Below are positions 62,454-64,000 of a stretch of 64,000 nucleotides of DNA, in pieces. A program made the position numbers and the translations under genes. This DNA comes from Betaproteobacteria bacterium (GTDB lineage: Bacteria; Pseudomonadota; Gammaproteobacteria; Burkholderiales; Casimicrobiaceae). A model generated the notes under the pieces. The model had not been told where the DNA came from. It did not search any database and worked only from the letters and a program-made list of their open reading frames with translations. The DNA is taken from NCBI GenBank assembly GCA_016704895.1, contig JADIZG010000003.1, positions 62,001 through 126,000 on the forward strand. Reading direction: 5' to 3'. How positions within the stretch are numbered: the stretch's first letter is position 1; every line of letters starts with the position of its first letter.

Positions 62454-63629
62454 ATGTACGCCAAGAATCCCCGCTGGTTCCTGACCGAGGAGCAGGACGC
62501 CCTGCGCGAAAGCGTCGCGCGGCTCGCCCGCGAGCGCGTCGCGCCGCGCGCGGCCGAGGTCGACGCTACCGCGCAGTACCCGCAGGACATCTTCGAGCTG
62601 CTCGCGCAGAACGGCCTGACCGGCATCACGATCCCGGAAGCCTACGGCGGCTCGGGCGCCGGCCTGCTCGAGCTGTGCGTCGTCGTCGAAGAACTGGCAA
62701 AGGTCTGCACCACGACGGCACTCATGCCGGTGATGTCCAACATCGCGGGCGTCATGCTCCTGCGATTCGGCAGCGACCAGCAGAAGGCGACGCTGCTTCC
62801 GCGGCTTGCGCGCGGCGAGGTTCGTTTCTCGAACGCCCTTACCGAGGCCGACGCCGGGTCCGATGCCGCCTCCATCCGCAGCAAGGCGGCCACGACGTCC
62901 GACGGATACGAGATCAGCGGCGCCAAGTCCTATATCACCGGCACCACGCTCTCCGACGTCTTCATCGTGTTCGCGAAGCATGCCGACGGTGCCGCCGCCG
63001 GCCGGGTCTCGGCTTTCCTCGTCCCGCGCGACCGGCCCGGCATCACGATCGGGCCGCTCGAGAAGAAGATGGGCATCCGCGGCATGCCGACCGGGGGACT
63101 CTTCTTCGACAAGGTCACCGTACCGCGTGATGCGCGACTGGGAGCCGAGGGCCAGGGACTGTCCGTGCTCCTGAGTTCGATGACCGGCAACCGACCGGCG
63201 ATCGGCGCTCGCGGCGTGGGCCTCGCGCAGGGGGCGTTCGAGATCGCCGTCGACCACTGCCTCAACCGGAAGATGCTGGGCGGTACGCTGATGGACCTCC
63301 AGGGGCTCCAGTTCAAGCTCGCCGACCTGGCGATCGCCATCGAGGCATCGCGTCAACTCGTTCACGCGGGAGCCCGGCTCGTCGACCAAGGCGTGGCAAC
63401 GAAGGACCTGATGGGGATGCTCGCGATGGGCAAGTGCCTCGCAACCGACACGGCGATGCAGGTCGCGATCGAGGCCGTGCAGTGCCTCGGCGCCACCGGC
63501 TACTCCAGCGATGCACCGGTCGAGCGCCTGATGCGCGACGCCAAGCACCTGCAGCTCGTCGACGGTTCCAACGAGATTCAGCGCGTGCTGATCGGTCGCG
63601 CGCTCAGGGAGTGGCGCACCAATGGATAA
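62454..63629 (+). CDS. Acyl-CoA dehydrogenase 2
   Basis: 391 aa FAD enzyme. Key segments are FLTEEQDALRESVARLARER, NALTEADAGSDAASIRSKAA, GAKSYITGTTLSDVFIVFAK, KKMGIRGMPTGGLFF, AVQCLGATGYSSDAPVERLM and AKHLQLVDGSNEIQRVLIGR. The Glu in DGSNEIQ is in the place of the catalytic or flavin-proximal Glu of short-chain enzymes. It overlaps the downstream MmgE/PrpD gene by 8 nt. Confidence 0.93.
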   Translation: MYAKNPRWFLTEEQDALRESVARLARERVAPRAAEVDATAQYPQDIFELLAQNGLTGITIPEAYGGSGAGLLELCVVVEELAKVCTTTALMPVMSNIAGVMLLRFGSDQQKATLLPRLARGEVRFSNALTEADAGSDAASIRSKAATTSDGYEISGAKSYITGTTLSDVFIVFAKHADGAAAGRVSAFLVPRDRPGITIGPLEKKMGIRGMPTGGLFFDKVTVPRDARLGAEGQGLSVLLSSMTGNRPAIGARGVGLAQGAFEIAVDHCLNRKMLGGTLMDLQGLQFKLADLAIAIEASRQLVHAGARLVDQGVATKDLMGMLAMGKCLATDTAMQVAIEAVQCLGATGYSSDAPVERLMRDAKHLQLVDGSNEIQRVLIGRALREWRTNG

Positions 63630-64000
63630 CCAACGACCGGCGACGCTGTCGGAGTCGCTTTGGCGCCACGCGAGCGCGCTCCGATACGACGCCCTCCCCG
63701 CGCGCGTCGTCGAGAAGATCAAGGATCTCGCGCTCGACACGCTCGGCGTCGCGCTCGGATCGGCGTCGCTCGATTTCGGCGTCGCCACGCGCGCGCTCGT
63801 GCGCTCCTGGGAGAGTTCGGGGGGCGCCAGCGTCGTCGGCGAGCCCCGTCGCGTCCCCGCGCACGCCGCGGCGCTCGTCAACGGAGTGCTCGCCCACGGC
63901 CAGGACTTCGACGACACGCACACCGAATCGGTCACCCATCCGAGCGCCTGCATCGTGCCGTCCGCGCTGGCGGTGGCCGAATCGCGCGGCGCCAGCGGCC
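63622..64000 (+). CDS. MmgE/PrpD family protein, 3'-truncated by window edge
   Basis: 126 codons of an open frame from ATG 63622 that continues past the window end. The first part has the MmgE/PrpD pattern: KIKDLALDTLGVALGSASLD, ALVNGVLAHGQDFDDTHTES and VTHPSACIVPSALAVAESRG. The family includes 2-methylcitrate dehydratase, cis-aconitate decarboxylase and many enzymes of unknown substrate. Lying last in the second mutase operon, it probably acts as a (de)hydratase, isomerase or decarboxylase on a pathway acid. Confidence 0.9.
   Translation, partial: MDNQRPATLSESLWRHASALRYDALPARVVEKIKDLALDTLGVALGSASLDFGVATRALVRSWESSGGASVVGEPRRVPAHAAALVNGVLAHGQDFDDTHTESVTHPSACIVPSALAVAESRGASG

Overview
The window is about 64 kb of very GC-rich DNA (roughly 68-70% by eye) from what looks like a betaproteobacterium, probably of the order Burkholderiales. 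The evidence is the set of housekeeping genes (glnD, def, pilU, dapE, prmB, mnmC), dispersed intergenic repeats with a GGGCCGCCCC core, and IPTL-type C-terminal sorting signals. I see no rRNA, tRNA, CRISPR array, phage or insertion-sequence gene. Several conserved genes are broken by single frame changes at homopolymers or CG runs, and positions 12654-12787 hold near-pure poly-G. The underlying assembly therefore probably contains indel errors.

Region 1 (1-20.3 kb) is mostly housekeeping: 3' part of glnD, a methylthioinosine phosphorylase-def pair, pilU, dapE, prmB, an MscS channel with a cyclic-nucleotide domain, a thiamine-diphosphate enzyme, mnmC, an HdeD-like protein, two tandem passenger-less IPTL-CTERM miniproteins, a sterol-desaturase-like hydroxylase, a flavin-reductase-like protein, and an Mla/MCE lipid-transport operon (permease with STAS, ATPase, MCE protein, lipoprotein). 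It ends with an AraC regulator.

Region 2 (20.6-38.1 kb) is a long same-strand run. It starts with DUF1329 and DUF1302 envelope proteins, an RND exporter, a TerB-like protein and a YCF48-like beta-propeller. An aldehyde dehydrogenase and a quinohemoprotein amine dehydrogenase (QHNDH) operon follow: qhpA, qhpD, qhpC, qhpB, two U32-family genes, qhpF, qhpE. QHNDH oxidises amines to aldehydes in the periplasm and the aldehyde dehydrogenase would take the product onward. The flavin monooxygenase QhpG, known to hydroxylate the cofactor tryptophan, is not in this locus. In its place stand a UbiV-like and a UbiU-like protein with the expected iron-sulfur cysteines. This suggests an O2-independent route to the CTQ cofactor and is the most interesting feature of the window.

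Region 3 (38.1-64 kb) is a CoA-thioester catabolic island. A dehydrogenase/enoyl-CoA hydratase fusion and NnrS lie on the minus strand. A GntR/FCD regulator, with a clear inverted-repeat candidate operator upstream, starts a plus-strand run: thiolase, acyl-CoA ligase, hydantoinase A/B, acyl-CoA dehydrogenase, B12-dependent acyl-CoA mutase (small and large subunits), a three-subunit molybdenum hydroxylase, a class III CoA-transferase and a substrate-binding protein. After a hairpin and about 430 nt of non-coding DNA a second module begins: another mutase pair, ligase, acyl-CoA dehydrogenase and an MmgE/PrpD protein cut by the window end. Both mutases diverge from methylmalonyl-CoA mutase at substrate-side motifs, and one small subunit has lost the Asp of the cobalamin-binding DxHxxG motif. 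The substrate of the island cannot be told from the sequence.
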